From NCBI GenBank assembly GCA_021234155.1, contig JAJEKV010000181.1:372001-436000 (forward strand): a DNA stretch of 64,000 bases, read 5' to 3'. Below the pieces are notes generated by a model, which saw only the letters and a list, made by a program, of their open reading frames with translations, searched no databases and was not told the DNA's origin. The position numbers and the translations under genes are program-made. This document shows, in pieces, positions 44,836 through 56,690 of this stretch; the stretch's first letter is position 1; each line of letters starts with the position of its first letter. This DNA comes from Isoetes taiwanensis (taxonomy: Eukaryota > Streptophyta > Lycopodiopsida > Isoetales > Isoetaceae).

Positions 44836-46260
44836 ATCAAAGCCAAAAAAGTTTATTAATCGATGAAAAGTACAAAGTTTATATATGTCCTTTAATCTAA
44901 TTGTAAGCACAAAGAAGATGCCATGTGAGCACGAGCCCGAGCACAATGTGCTTACTTCGTAAAGGGAGACTAACGATAAGAATCCTCAATAATCCAAGAT
45001 ACTAGATCCGCATGCATTCCATCATTTCGGACCAAGAGAGGAGCAGCACCTATATCGCCAATATCTTTTTCTAAACCACCGTGAATAACACCGGTATGTG
45101 CGATAAATAAATGCCTTTGAAGATGTGGGTGTCTCGCGGATACTCCCATATCGCACTCATAGAGCCAACCGTAACTGAAGATGGAATGCCCTCTATTTAG
45201 CTGAGGGCCATGCATTAGATAGGACGCCAAGAGGATGCACTCCAGAGTCCAAAGTATCAAGTAAACAAGCTCTTGTATCCAGACTACACTGCTGAACCTC
45301 TCGATAACAAAGAGACAATGCTCTCAAGAGTCTCAATAATAAAGGCAGCGCATACCGGGCAGAGCATGCAAGGATCATAGCATGTCTAAGGCATTAACGC
45401 TGCTAGGCACCTCGCGGGATAGCCTCGCCACCATAGTACGTGGTAGGACTTTAGGGTGAAGCAACCTATCCCAAAGTATGACACAAAGTGCTACTGTGGG
45501 AATCTCTAGGTGCCAAATTCCATCCCAAACGAGAGGTTGTGGTGCTAAAAGAAGGCTTATATACTAATCAATAAAGCGCTTGCCTTTGTGCATATTTTCA
45601 TGATACCCCATGGCACTCTTTCGAAGAACAATTCAACTTGTAACACAAGAGGCAAATGTTCAAGCGACCTTTCCCATAGAGACACATCCCAACGAGAGAG
45701 ATGAACCCTGCCTCGAAATTCGTGCCAAGATAATAGGGCGCACCCGCTCATACCATGCTTGAATAGACAGACAATGCCCCCACTTTTAATCCATCATCGC
45801 CTCTGTAAGGGGATGAACCACGTCGCCAAGGAGGTGTTGAGGGTCTGAGACAATGGTGCCACCACCATGGAGTCTCCACAGGGCGTGGATGGAGGGGCAT
45901 GGCTTAAAGATGTTTGATCAAGCCCCATGCCGCCAACAAGCCACAATAAAAATGGAGAAGCACTTGGAAAAGGCCGCAGAGTCCTAAATAATGCCCAAGG
46001 TAGGATCAGTTTGGATGTACCCTTTTGCCTAGAGGGATACGCTGGACTAAGAGCTTGTTTCTACATACGAAACCAGAGAATCATCTTCACCATCTCGTGA
46101 GTCTCCAAATGAACTTTGAAATAAGGACTTTGTTTCTCAAGAAGTCCATCATACCCGCACTGACTACCATTTGGGAAGGATGCACTGACCATGCCACCTA
46201 ATCACAAAGACCTTCAAGACTACCATATAAAAGTTTCTCAACTATTGCAATGAGCTCACG
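44836..46260 (-). mobile_element. LINE-c: 5'-truncated L1-like element, minus strand
   Basis: On the minus strand near 46145-46080 the frame reads 'AGMMDFLRNKVLISKFIWRL', the post-RT 'GGLG..D....N.aL.sKfiWR' block also seen in LINE-a. Further on, near 45330-45230, there is a remnant of the zinc-type region, then a 96-codon open frame at 44970-45260. The minus-strand 3' end has 'cgattaataaacttttttgg' with an AATAAA signal, close to the junction with copy C. The endonuclease and RT core are missing, so it is 5'-truncated, as is common for LINE insertions. Confidence 0.7.
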
Positions 46261-47700
46261 TACTTTATTTTGCGGGGTTAGCAGTATGGATGTGGAATTT
46301 ATCAGTGATCAATAAAGTTCAATAGATGGTTTTTTCCTTTCAAATTATCCCAGTTCTTCGGTCCTGCCATTTTTAGTACTATCAAGTTTCTTGCAGATTA
46401 GATTAGGTCTTGCAGCAGGCCTTCTAACTAGGCCCGTTTTTTGCAGACAAGTAAAATCCATCTTTTGTAGGAGGCATCATCAAATGGCTCTTATTATGAA
46501 GCTTATATCAAGTCACCTTGACTTGCAATGATGAGGGTAATGATTGAAATGTATGCATCTTACTGCAAGTTGTACCTATGGTTTACGCATGATAACTCAC
46601 ATGTTAACTTTGTTTTACAAACTTTATCCATCATCATGCTGGTTTATTTACCATGTAATGCCCAACTATCTTGACTAGATCTCTCGGTAGCAGACATATA
46701 TTGCGCAACTCAAGTATCCTCACTACACACACCTTAGATGTCTCGGTAGTAGCAGGCACATACCTTAGATCTCTCCGTAACATGCACATATTGCAGAGTA
46801 GGCATCCGAATTTCTTTGCATTAATCAAAACACAACTAACTTTGTTGAAGTTCTGCCTTTTTTATTCTTTAAGTGGGTCAATTCCACTTTATCTACATAC
46901 ATACATTATCTTATCTACTTCTTTACACAGTTAACTATGGCAAGAAAAGCAACACATATTTTTTATTAGCAATCCCATAAAATGGCCACCATTTTGCACA
47001 GTTACAAAGTACAAGCTTGTGAAGTGATTATCTAGTGGATGGATGTTTGAAGTAGAATCCAAATCCAAATCCAAACCTAATGTTCATGTCATTGTGGTTA
47101 TTATTTCATTACGTCATATATGAAGTTTTCAAGAAGATAACAGGAAAGCCAAAGCTAACCTTTGTGTATTCTTTGTGGAACATGCCCTTGCTCTATTTCC
47201 CCGAGTTCACTTGATTTCTTTTATTTTTTGGTGCATCACTATTTGTTCATGTGAAACTCTGTCGAACTATTTTCTTCATATATATCAGTGTGTCTAAATC
47301 TGTTCAACAATTTGGTCTGCTTTTCAAGTAAGTTTTATTTTGAAAGATGCTTATATGCCATTTTGGAAACGTCTTAAAATTTTCCTAGCCTGAATGTAGA
47401 TGAGTTTCTCCACTCCTCTGTATAGAATCTAGTTGCATCTGTTGATGAAGCAGAAGCTCTACTCTAATGAATCCTTAAAGGCTAGTTGCAACAAGATATA
47501 TATACTGTACATGTGTACAATGCGCTTCACAACCTTTAGTTTACTTTTGTATTTGAAAGTGACAGTTAACACACATTTTCTAAAAATGAATCGCGCTTAA
47601 CGATGGCCAAGATTGCCCGAAATCAACATCCAATGGTCCGAGCTTATCGATGGAGACCCTGCACGAATATAAAAAAAAAACAACTGGATAACATCTAATA
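46260..47700. other. Unassigned region with a small repeat
   Basis: AT-rich DNA without recognised genes. Near 46674-46800 a ~40-60-bp motif recurs about three times ('agatctctcggtagcag', 'agatgtctcggtagtagcag', 'agatctctccgtaacatgc', each followed by 'cacatat.ttgc' or similar). It accounts for the overlapping short open frames there. Confidence 0.5.
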
Positions 47701-47704
47701 ACAT

Positions 47705-47816
47705 CTACTTTGAACATGGATACATTGGACTGAACATCACCACATTAATGCATTAACACTTTGAACATGGATACATTGGACTGAAGATCCCCGCATTAAT
47801 GTACTAACACTTGATT
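47705..47816. repeat. Tandem duplication, ~55-bp unit
   Basis: Two units contain 'actttgaacatggatacatt', 'ggactgaa.atc.cc.catt' and 'aatg.a.taacact'. They are nearly identical, so the duplication is recent relative to most repeats in the window. Confidence 0.9.
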
Positions 47817-47819
47817 CCC

Positions 47820-48870
47820 AAGAGAATACAATGCTTCTACACTGATAATGATTATAGAGTTTGATTAAGGAAAGTACATGTGTTTCAAACATTGGGTAGC
47901 CAAGTATTTCCATTCTCTATATCTTGAAACTTCTTGCAATATGGACAATGTATAGAAAATTGATAGTTCAAAGGGATGATTACAATTACAATATAGACAT
48001 GTTACCAATAATGTCAGAAAGAGCTTTTATGCAAAATGTCGTTTGGAAAATCAACTTCAAGAGTATGGCGTTGTTTGTAAGACACCATAAATGAATACCA
48101 CAAATTCTTAACATATATTCTAATAAGCAAATGTCAATTGATGTTACAATGTCTTAAAATCCAATAAGTAAAGGGAAGCTATAGTGCATAGGCAAAGTTG
48201 ACAATTATATCCATGGGCTTTACTCTGTAGGGATCTCTTGCTGCATAAAAAAGGTAGGTTAATTAAAGCATCCAATTCAAGCAACAAAGATTATTGACCG
48301 GATCAAAGTAGGCCAATATAAATAGATAAGATAAGAATTTTCGTTGATACAAAACATAACATAGAGTATGCATTATATCATTTAAAAGTAGAAATGACTT
48401 TGCTAGAAATGACTTTGCAAACTGTGCTGGAGTCTTGTGAGGTAACACTTTATGAGCACATCATACTGAATCACATAAATGCATCACAATACGATTGCTT
48501 GAAGTTAAGGATGTCGACATTGCAGATTGGGAAGTTGGCAGCATTGTGGTCTAAATTCTATTAGTACCAAAATACATATTCGCACCTTATCAAATCAATA
48601 TATCGCACCCTCCCTTGCAGCAATCGATCTGTGTTCAACATCATACATCTGCACAAAGACAAGAGAAAGCAAAGGGGACGATAAATAGTGTTTCCTAATA
48701 ATGACGGGGAAATAAGTAGCTGAGACCTAATATCAAATCTAGAAGATTCATTAAGTCATAGTTTAATAGGACAACAAAATAGTCTATACTCAGTAAAATT
48801 CGTGCACCTTTAACTTAGAATGCCAAACTTAAAATAAAAATAACTTCAAGCTTTACAAATAGTAATGTTG
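47820..48870. other. Unassigned AT-rich region
   Basis: No gene or repeat recognised. A short direct repeat 'gaaatgactttgc' occurs twice near 48391-48419. Confidence 0.4.
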
Positions 48871-48872
48871 AA

Positions 48873-48985
48873 GCAGAATAAACAACATGATATGAAAAAC
48901 TCGATGGCACAAGCACAATCCATGATGATGGCCTACTAAATGGTTCCATGAGTAATTATTGGAAAATGACCTCTGACATCTATAG
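48873..48985. repeat. Dispersed repeat, copy 1 (partner at 51775-51885)
   Basis: Shared words with 51775-51885, same orientation: 'aaca..atgatatgaaaaa', 'gaatc..t.atgatg' and 'cgttccatgagtaatt'-type sequence. Minus-strand translations of both give similar 'ITHGTI' and 'IEFFIS' words, so the repeat may derive from old coding sequence, but no family is recognised. Confidence 0.7.
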
Positions 48986-49092
48986 AATATGTAGCATAAT
49001 AACAGGGGGTTACTTTTGTATTTTTGTACGTTTTTTCCCATGGTTTTGCTAAGATTTGGTCGCCGTATTTTGAAGACGTACTAATGCTGCAT
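48983..49092. repeat. Dispersed repeat, copy 2 (partner at 20388-20480)
   Basis: It carries 'aatatgtagcataataacag', 'ttttgtatttttgtacg' and 'gacgtactaatgctgcat' in the same order as the copy near 20.4 kb. Confidence 0.7.
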
Positions 49093-49094
49093 TT

Positions 49095-51410
49095 CTAGAG
49101 CGCGACACGCCACATTTAATGGTTACCACTATGATTTTTAGAGGATATCTCCAATCGGCACAAGGCCTCGGGAAGAAGATACTCTTTAGGGTTGAATGAA
49201 GAAGGATACTTCGTGGTAGGTCGACGAAATTTTGGCATTCGCCTCCACCGCGACCGGTGATCTCTATTGAAGACGCAGCAGCCTGGCCCAAGCCCGGGAC
49301 TAAATGCACAATGTTTGGTTGGTTTGAATCTTCTCCGCTTACACCGGAGGCACATTGACTTTGGCCTCGGTGATGCGGCAAACACATTCAAGCCTCATGT
49401 GACAAAGGGATTTGCTATTCCAGAACCATCCGATACCAGTCTTGCTCAAAATGATTGCTTGAAGCAGTCGAAGCGTGGAAACCGTAATCCCCGCGACCAA
49501 CATGGGTCGCGACAAACATGGAGATACCCCCGAGCTTTGAGGTGCACATCGACAGTACACATCTTGTTGTTATTTGAAGGCATGCTCAACTTCCGAATTT
49601 GCTCTTTATGCTGATGAATCGTGGATAGTTATGGGTACAGAGTTTAATTTAAAGCAATAATAGCCCTGAGGATTGCCCCTTAGTTTTTCTGCACAGAGTT
49701 CGGATTGGAGCAGAGTCATTTTTCAAGATCTCTTTATTGGGCTTCAAATGACTTAATCCTGCAGCTTGTTTCTCTTCCTACTGTGAATAAGCATCTCTCG
49801 ATCATCAAGAATAAGAACTTCAACCATCCGAATCATCGTTTAGATAGGCCCAAGCAACGCTTTTAGTCAATAGATAAATAGCTAGAGGGGAACATTTCTA
49901 TAGAATGAGAAGCCCATGAACTTGCTTAAACGAAGTTGGGTCACCCCACCGCTTCTATATTTCTATTTGAGGATAACATATAATAATCCTTCAAGCATAG
50001 ACATAAACATGAGACATTTAGTGCTTAAGTTCGATATGGGCTTACCGGATAATATCAAAGATGTTACCGCATCCTACCTTCCCGTCTAAACTTGATAATT
50101 ACTTCTTCATTTATGTTGTCTTTGATGATTATCCCAACTTGTCTCTAGTTTATGGATCTGCATCAAACATTTCTGTGCATTGACGCTTTGCATCTCTAAT
50201 AAATATTTTCAATCGACGGTGGCCAAGTCTTGGTTCTCAAGGCAGAATAGGTGCCGCATTAGGGTAAAATGATCTGCATAGAATAGCTCGCTCACACGGA
50301 TTTGAACTAAAATTAAATCATATGTACAAGGGAATTCAAATTGCACGTTCCGCCGCGAATTTAAGATTTAAAGCCGCTTAGGAGGCGCAATTCGCCATAT
50401 ATATTCCCAGGATGGAGTTTTCTTAATGGCCAAATAACAATCTCCGCCTAAAATTTGACTATTAATTTATTTTGGAAGATTTGTGTCAAAAACATTTTAG
50501 CAAAATTCATGCAATGTCCATATGTAAGGTGTCACGATATTCTCAAGATAGAGATATTTAACTCTAAGTATATATTGAGTTATATAGCATTTCTTTATCT
50601 CCTACTAAAGGAACCCGCCATGCATCAGCCTTAAGAAGAAAGCGGAGTCGGCTAACTCGCTTTTGAAAATCAGCATCATGGAGGAAAAATACAAAGTGTC
50701 TCATAATGGCCTCGATTTGGGGAAAAAGGAGCCAATACTATGGTAAGCATGAAGGCAATATGAAAATGGTTAAAAGAATTTGCCTCATGGGATATAATGA
50801 GTAAATTGATAAAGAAGGATGTTTTGTCAATGGTTGAAATGTCAAAGCAGCCATATTTCCCGGAGTAATCGAAAAGTAAATGAAGCTCACCATGGATACT
50901 TAAATTTCCTTAGCATATTTTTACCTTTAAGCATTTCCTTTCTTATGAGTGTTTCACCTTTGTTTCAGATTTAATAAATGCATCATTTTTCTAAGGTTTA
51001 TAAAAATGTCCTGTGGCAACATCGCTAAAAAATATGAATGATGCACCATGCTCTATTCATGCGCTACATCAAGATAATCATCAAAAGATCTTGCTCACAA
51101 GCATTTTAGTTTTGGCTGTGAATGCCACCATTCTCCATGTTAAAGGGTTAGATATGATCTTAGTGTTTTAAGGCACAAGTAAATTTTATTTGAATGAGCT
51201 TTTATATGCCAAAATTTCCGAAATATACATACTCTTGGTATGCACGCGTGGAATTGAGATTACAAAACGTACTCATAGTTGTTTTGCAATGGAAATAATT
51301 TTGTTTGTCTCTCGGATATTATTGTGCTTTTAGTAATTAATATTTAGGCCCAAAAAATTTACCTATGTTTGTTAAGAAGTCCGGCAAATTTTTTTAATAT
51401 ATATGAATCA
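49095..51410. other. Unassigned region
   Basis: The first ~600 bp is GC-richer with overlapping open frames on both strands (49049-49391 minus, 49267-49614 plus), none with a recognisable motif. The rest is AT-rich. I could not link any of it to the LINE or PPR remnants nearby. Confidence 0.4.
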
Positions 51411-51417
51411 ACACGTA

Positions 51418-51735
51418 ACTATCATTAATTATTATTAACACTTACCATTGCATTTAACACATTTAAATTAAAATCCCCCTTTAAACCCCTTTGGTTTGGG
51501 TGCATATTCACACCTGCCACGAGGGCAAATGAGCCCCAAAAACCATTTTACAATACATGTACAAATTAACACCATTAAGCACATATTCTTTCAAATTTAT
51601 AGTATTTTAGAACTCCAATATACAAGATACAAAAAACTTGTACATGCATACCCTCTAATAAACGTAGGATCGCTATGTAATGTCCGTGATCTTGAATAAA
51701 GGGCAAATATGCCCATCCGACAAATTCTCAAGGTT
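51418..51735. mobile_element. MITE-like element, copy 2 (partial)
   Basis: 'ttaacacatttaaattaaaa', 'aaacccctttggtttggg' and 'tgcatattcacacctgcc' match the inverted end of the unit at 22257-22665. The following AT-rich interior ('atagtattttag', 'acttgtacatgcataccc') also matches that copy. A second terminal inverted repeat is not visible, so this copy looks truncated on its right side. Confidence 0.6.
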
Positions 51736-51774
51736 CTGAATACTTCTATTGCTATAGAAATACTTTAGAGGCAA

Positions 51775-51885
51775 AAAATGAACAATATGATATGAAAAAT
51801 TCTATGACAGAGGTAGAATCTATAATGATGCCCTGAATCGTTCCATGAGTAATTTTAGAATGACCGCTGCTACCTATCAAAAATA
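51775..51885. repeat. Dispersed repeat, copy 2 (partner at 48873-48985)
   Basis: Same-orientation partner of the 48.9-kb segment, sharing 'aacaatatgatatgaaaaat' and 'gttccatgagtaattttaga'. It ends where the plus-strand PPR fragment begins. Confidence 0.7.
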
Positions 51886-51888
51886 CTC

Positions 51889-52185
51889 TGCTTGTGAGAG
51901 TTTCATGGAATGCCATACTTGCCGCATATGTCAAGCATGATCAGATCAAAGAAGCAGTATAATTCTACTAGCAAATGCCTCAAAAGATCTCGCATCATGG
52001 AACGTAACAATTTTAGATTATATCCAAGAAGAAAAACTTGAGGATGCGATTGCATTGTTCCAACGAATGCCTATGAGGGATGTTGTCTCTGTAGAATGCC
52101 ATTATGGCTACTTATGGACGATTTGGAAAGCTTATGGACGATTATGGCTGCTTATGGACAATTTGCTTATATACATGAAGCCACA
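51889..52185 (+). pseudogene. PPR fragment, plus strand
   Basis: Allowing stops and one frameshift, the plus strand reads 'VSWNAILAAYVKHDQIKEAV' and then 'QMPQKDLASWNVTILDYIQE', 'EKLEDAIALFQRMPMRDVVS' and 'NAIMATYGRFGK'. These are consecutive 'SWNamI.aY...g...eA..lF..MP.rDv' PPR repeats. PPR proteins bind organelle RNA and guide processing or editing. The fragment lacks a start and an end and contains two in-frame stops. Confidence 0.85.
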
Positions 52186-52189
52186 AAAT

Positions 52190-52825
52190 GAGGGAGGGAC
52201 TCTTTCAACATGCCATCTTTAGCATATGCTGTAATCTTAGCATTCCATGAGACAATATTCTTGCCTGGCATTCTTTCAAACAATTGCAGGGCTTTATCAA
52301 GTCAACCAATCTCAGAATAGACTATGATCATTGCAGTCCATGCTACTACATCAGTCCATGCCACTATATCATGGCAAGGCATTTGTTCAAACAAGGTAAC
52401 AACCTCATAAGCATACATTTCCTTTTAAAAGCTTCAATCATGGTAGTCTATGAGACAACATCCCTGGCGAGGCATTTTTGAAGAACTGTGGTCACAATAT
52501 ATTAAAGAATGTAATGTTACAAAGCAAGTGAGGAGGAAGGAGAACCGTACTTCCAAAGAGATGCTTGATACCCTCGACCAATAAACAACCTAACTCTATC
52601 ACAGACAACCGCCATCGATCTACAAGGACCCAGTCCCGCCAATGGAAAACTTCCATTTACTTCAATCCCTATGAGGCATTTTTCAAATACTTCAAAGACT
52701 TCCTTCAGATGACCAGCTTAGCCATATGTCGTAAGCATGAGATTCCAAGAAAATGAATTTGTGTTTGTCATGGTATCAAAGACTGCCATAGCTTTCTCTA
52801 AAGCTCTACATCTTTCGTACATTTA
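52190..52825 (-). pseudogene. PPR fragment, minus strand, converging on the plus-strand fragment
   Basis: Reading from 52825 down: 'MYERCRALEKAMAVFDTM', 'NSFSWNLMLTTYG', a stop, 'AGHLKEVFEVFEKC', then near 52470-52430 'RDVVS', stop and 'TTMIEAF', then 'EVVTLFEQMPCHDIVAWT', 'AMIIVYSEIG', a stop, 'LDKALQLFERMPGKNIVSWN' and 'AKITAYAKDG' (to about 52205). At least four PPR repeats are present. The 'WTDVVAWTAMI' segment contains a small internal duplication. It meets the plus-strand PPR fragment near 52187. Confidence 0.88.
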
Positions 52826-52829
52826 AAAA

Positions 52830-54510
52830 AGAGAATTTTCCAAAAATCTAAGGCTTTTCATAACAACTCGATAGTAGAACTCCATTTCCAGCCTCGCGAT
52901 GCATCACATTGTGTGTGCCGAAATGGGCTTGGTTTTGATTTGAGTAGTGGCTATATGCCTACGGGGCCAAATTTGTGGATTGATCCTTTGAGCTGGCCTC
53001 TTCTCTCATGATAGAGGTGAGCGGCCGTCTGTGTGTGTACTCCCCCAAAATGAGTCTAACTGCCAAGTTGCTATCTTGATGGACTATGATTGGGACTGTG
53101 GGATTTGATGTGGATCCCCATCAATATGCATGTCCTTGGGAGTTGGGGAGGGGGGCACTAGAGTCACCATGACTATACCAGAGGTGAAGAAGGAGATGGG
53201 GAGGGAAAGGGCTGAAGAAGGGCAAAGGGGGTCTAGGACTCTATCATTATTTTTTATATGGTTTCTAGACTTGCTACAATAGGTCCAAGAAGTTCTTTAA
53301 CATACTTGGGGTTTATTGGCGAGATTAAAGATGATACACATATAATTACAGATTGGCATCTCCACTTTTCATTCCAGTTGCCCACAAGACTTCTGACAAT
53401 GCTCGCTAGCTAGGGTAGTGGTAAGTGATTATGCCACAGTATGGTGAACTAGATTGATTTTATTATTACAACTCATAATAGATGCCAAGCGTTAAAGAGC
53501 TTCAGCAATTGTCATGTTGGAGAACGTCACGCTTCATAATTGAGGCAATTGGAGGGGGGAGTGAAAAGTGCAAGTAAGTTTTATACGGCATTTCAATCTG
53601 CGCTGTGGAAAGCTCATATTCTAGTTACTTGGGAAGGGAGTTCATGAGGGAGTTCATGTAAGTTTAAATGGTCCCAGAGTTGCCAAGCATTAGTTGAGTT
53701 TCAATGTTTGCTTATTTATTAGGAGTTGCTTAGTAATTTAGCAGTATTTAAGGGGTTAACTTTGATAGATAGATGTGTCTTCCACTAGAACTCAATATTA
53801 ATATGGTGTGTGGAGTTTACTAAGGGTGTATGTGTTTAGCTTTCTTTGCGGATAATGGTTAGAAAGGCTTTTGATGTTAATAATATGACTTTATGCTTGA
53901 AATCTTTTATACGCATGAAAACAATCAATTAATGTTACAAGAAATTTCTATCGTCAGCGCGGGCCAAGGTCAGCTAATATTTTCCAATCAATATTGTTAT
54001 TGAAACAATACCACGACATGTGAAAGTTAAAGCAATTGCATTGCTCATGCCTATGCCGTGTATGAAGCAACCACAGTGGTGTCAATTGTATCACGCTGTG
54101 TTGCTATTTTTGTTTGCTCCTCGCTCTTCTAGCCTGAAGGTGTTTGATGCAAAGAACGCTGCTAAGGCCGTGGCCAAATGCAAGAAAAGTTTAACTCAGC
54201 GAAGGGCCACCAAGTTAGCAAGCAATTGCGTACCGTGATCCCCGCCTCAAGGATCAACCTTGAAATGCTTCCAATTTTAAGCTTAGATTTGGTAATCTAA
54301 ACAATTTACAAAGATGGCGCATCCAACTAAATCTTTGCTAAATCCAAGTCAATCCATTTCAAAATATCGCTATCAATTCCGAAAAGACAATATCTTTGGT
54401 TTGAATTAAGTAGAACATCTCGAGATCTTGGCAAATCACTCCCAAGAAGAGAAACCATGAAGGAAACAGTGGCTGATTCCTCAAGTGCTGGCATTTGGCG
54501 CGGTAAACTT
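52830..54510. other. Unassigned region
   Basis: Mixed-composition DNA without recognised genes. A G-rich stretch lies near 53130-53235. A plus-strand open frame at 54020-54238 is Ala/Lys-rich at its end ('AKNAAKAVAKCKKSLTQ') and not recognised. Confidence 0.4.
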
Positions 54511-54514
54511 TTGG

Positions 54515-55205
54515 TAATAAATCACCCATCTGGCCATTTAATGCCTAAAGGTCGACGGCCATCAGACAAATGAGGTGTCAACGCCACAAAATCCCTCCCT
54601 AATAAATAAGCATTGCATAATTTGTCTCGGGCCCAAGTAATTTTCAAAGGGAGAAAAATATGTGAGAACAAAAATGATTATATAGGTGTCATGATTGTTC
54701 ACCATAAATGCCAAGTAATGAATGAGAGTCTACACACGGTCATGTTGCGGTAATTTTCACAAGGCGGTAAATCTTATGTAATAAATAAATCACCCATGGG
54801 CTCTGCATTTAATGCCTAAAGGTCGATGTCACAAAATCTTCTCAGACAATGAGATGTCGACCGCCACGCGAATCCTCCCAGAATAAATAAGCATGTATAC
54901 GGTCTCAGCCCAAGTAATGTGTGAGAACAAAAAATGATTATATAGGGTGTCATGATTGTTCGGCCATAAATGGTCATGAATAAATGAGTCCACAATCTTC
55001 TGTAATAAATGAGATGTCGACGTCACACAATCCTCCCTAATAAATAAGCATTTATACGTGTCTCGTCCAAGTAATGTGTGAGAACAAAAAAAATGATTAT
55101 ATAGGTGTCATGATTGTACGCCATAAATGCACACAATAAATGAGTCCACATATGTGTCATGTTGTGGTAATTTTTAAGGAAGAAAATAGGTGAGAACAAA
55201 AATAG
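54515..55205. repeat. Tandem repeat, 150-265-bp units
   Basis: Three units start near 54515, 54780 and 54985. Shared words are 'aaataaatcacccat' and 'atttaatgcctaaaggtcga' (units 1 and 2), 'gagatgtcgac', 'aatcctccc', 'aataaataagca', 'gtgtgagaacaaaa', 'atgattatatagg', 'gtcatgattgt' and 'ccataaatg'. Units 2 and 3 are shortened relative to unit 1. Non-coding. Confidence 0.88.
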
Positions 55206-55209
55206 GACA

Positions 55210-55795
55210 CAGCTTTATATAGGAAGGAAAACTATAAATTACATATACTTTTAACATTAATCGATTGTTTTCATATGTATATTTTTTGGCCACATTTTTG
55301 TTTCAATTACAAACAATAGAAAATTGGGGATGGCATTTGATAGACTCATCTTGTTTGCCCAACCTCAAGAATTCTATAGAGTTTGACGTATGCAATTGAT
55401 GATTTTCTAATCATGGTGCATGTGTAGTCATTTTTTTACTTTAACTTATACATAAGGCTACATTTTTTGCAAGCAAAATGCTAAAACAACATACATTTTG
55501 CAAATAATATTGTTGAGCAATTGTTATAATATATGCAGCGTTTTAAGCCCATATTCATATGGCAAAATACAATATTTTTCTCGGGTCAGATCATTAGATA
55601 TGCCTACAATATTCCTCAAGATACACAAGCCCATTCCCTCCCTAACCAATTGCCTCTTAACAGGGGGCAATCCACTAATGTATACGCAAGGAGCTCAAGA
55701 TATGTGAATAAAATAGGACTTTGTGTAAGATTTTAGGCAATAAATAGATAACATATTGAAAACAAGGAAAAAAAAACAAAATAAAATATATAAAA
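55210..55795. other. Unassigned AT-rich region
   Basis: No feature recognised apart from general AT richness and a short A-rich tract near 55765-55790. Confidence 0.4.
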
Positions 55796-55799
55796 ATAA

Positions 55800-56155
55800 C
55801 AAATGCTATTGATCCGAGTATTGGATTAGGATTCTCGTGCAAGGCAAGTATTCATGCATTGCTGCGTCGCATACATTTTTTACAGCTAATTCATTTGGGA
55901 GAGCGCTACATCCTATTCTGACTGCTTCTATCTTAACCTTATCTGAAATGCATGGGACAATCCTTTGGCCTTTGCCTTGGATCTAATTTTTAAAAACTGG
56001 AGGTTCTTTGGTTGTGATCCGAAGCATGAGAATGCCATTGATCTGAATATTGGATCGTGATTCTCGCGGTGTCGAAAGGTCTATGCATCAGCAGACGCTA
56101 CCGCATGCATTTTGGTCGCTAATCTGCTTGGGAGAGCTACTTATTTCAAGGTTCA
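55800..56155. repeat. Direct duplication, ~120-bp copies about 230 bp apart
   Basis: Copy 1 (55800-55920) and copy 2 (56030-56150) share 'atgc.attgatc.gaatattgg', 'gattctcg', 'tgcatc..cag' and 'gcatgcattttggtcgctaat'-like sequence ending in 'ttgggagagc.ctac'. Non-coding. Confidence 0.75.
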
Positions 56156-56159
56156 TCGA

Positions 56160-56690
56160 CTTCTCATCGGTGCTTTTCATCTCTTAGTAGTACCCTTGAT
56201 TCCCACCCTCCCTCCCTTAATTTTTGCATTTCTCTGTAAATGTTATTTTTAATTGTCGTGTGGCACGGGTGACCAACCCCTCTATTTTGAAGGGCATGGC
56301 ACGCCGAAACAACCTCTTCTTTTTGAAGCTGCCTCTTAGGGGCAAACCCTTGTTTATAGCTTTTGGCATATCCTAGGTATATGCTAGAATATCCCTAGGA
56401 TATGCTGCGACCGCTTCCAAATCAGACATTGCCAGTGAAGCTCTCTGGCCACTGCTGGGTGGCAAATAAGGAAACCTAGCTTAACCGGAGAGGTGTCCTT
56501 CGAGACCGCGTAGACGATGGTCCGCAGCTTTTGCCTTCGTACCTCTTGGTTCAATCCACAAACAAGAATAGCAAAAGGATGTCTCTAAGGAGCTAAATGA
56601 GGATTTGAATTGAGGATTTATGCCCCGATGAAATTGTCGGCTTCATTAAGGACATGCTTAATGCAAAAGCCCCGCTTTGAAGGGAAGCAT
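56160..56690. other. Unassigned region upstream of the PPR pseudogene
   Basis: No recognisable PPR repeat or other domain. It lies where the 5' part of the PPR gene would be, and may be its decayed N-terminus or promoter side. Confidence 0.35.

Noticed and set aside
49049-49614. Three overlapping open frames of about 90-115 codons on both strands
   Set aside because: All overlap each other in GC-richer DNA and none shows a motif. I could not choose one as real.
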